A program made the position numbers and the translations under genes. A model generated the notes under the pieces. The model was given only the letters and a program-made list of their open reading frames with translations. It made no database searches and was not told the origin of the DNA. From positions 1 through 5,348 of the forward strand of contig DAOVSY010000224.1 in the NCBI GenBank assembly GCA_030633365.1: a DNA stretch of 5,348 nt, in the 5' to 3' direction. The first letter of the stretch is position 1. Every line of letters begins with the position of its first letter. Positions 5,331 to 5,348 of this stretch are shown here, piece by piece. Source of the stretch: Spirochaetaceae bacterium (GTDB lineage: Bacteria > Spirochaetota > Spirochaetia > B11-G9).

Positions 5331-5348
5331 GTCCGTGTCAGCACGGGC
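5331..5348 (+). terminator. Probable intrinsic terminator, cut by the window edge
   Basis: GTCCGTG (5331-5337) pairs with CACGGGC (5342-5348) around TCAG, with one G-U pair. It lies 24 bases after the lipoprotein stop and is preceded by an A-rich stretch (AATTAAAAGA). A matching T-run would be expected just beyond the window and would make a two-way terminator; it cannot be seen. Confidence 0.65.

Overview
The window comes from an AT-rich bacterial genome with a two-membrane envelope. Three of its four complete genes encode exported proteins: a small predicted outer-membrane barrel, a CsgG-like domain joined to a barrel, and a lipoprotein. Their style (short hydrophobic signal peptides, clear AGGAG ribosome sites, barrel proteins ending in alternating hydrophobic strands) fits a free-living spirochaete or a similar didermic anaerobe. 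I see no marker gene, so this placement is an impression only.

Layout. Positions 3-83 hold the last codons of a transposase-like gene of the IS200 / REP-associated (RAYT) tyrosine type. Seven bases after its stop lies a cluster of four GC-rich hairpins (90-172), including two identical 13-base palindromes, which looks like the cognate REP sequence. A 10-TM EamA/DMT-family exporter follows on the plus strand (312-1208) and converges on a minus-strand gene for a secreted, probably outer-membrane barrel protein (1274-1864). An AT-rich divergent intergenic region with a perfect 8+8 inverted repeat and a 7-base direct repeat separates this from a plus-strand gene (2100-3467) for a protein with an N-terminal CsgG-like domain and a C-terminal predicted beta-barrel. 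About 360 bases of AT-rich, gene-free DNA follow, with a small palindrome and a plausible sigma-70-type promoter. They lead to a lipoprotein gene (3828-5306) containing two gap-free tandem copies of an FmdE-like domain, each with a single conserved His-Ser-Cys site. The window ends inside what is probably the terminator hairpin of that gene.

How the genes relate. There is no operon: each gene has its own intergenic region and orientation changes twice. The common theme is the cell envelope. The most unusual item is the twin FmdE-like lipoprotein: the domain family is linked to formylmethanofuran dehydrogenase in archaea and to uncharacterised bacterial proteins, yet here it is duplicated, exported and lipid-anchored. 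Two blocks of perfect nucleotide identity between the copies, set among silently diverged codons, suggest gene conversion.
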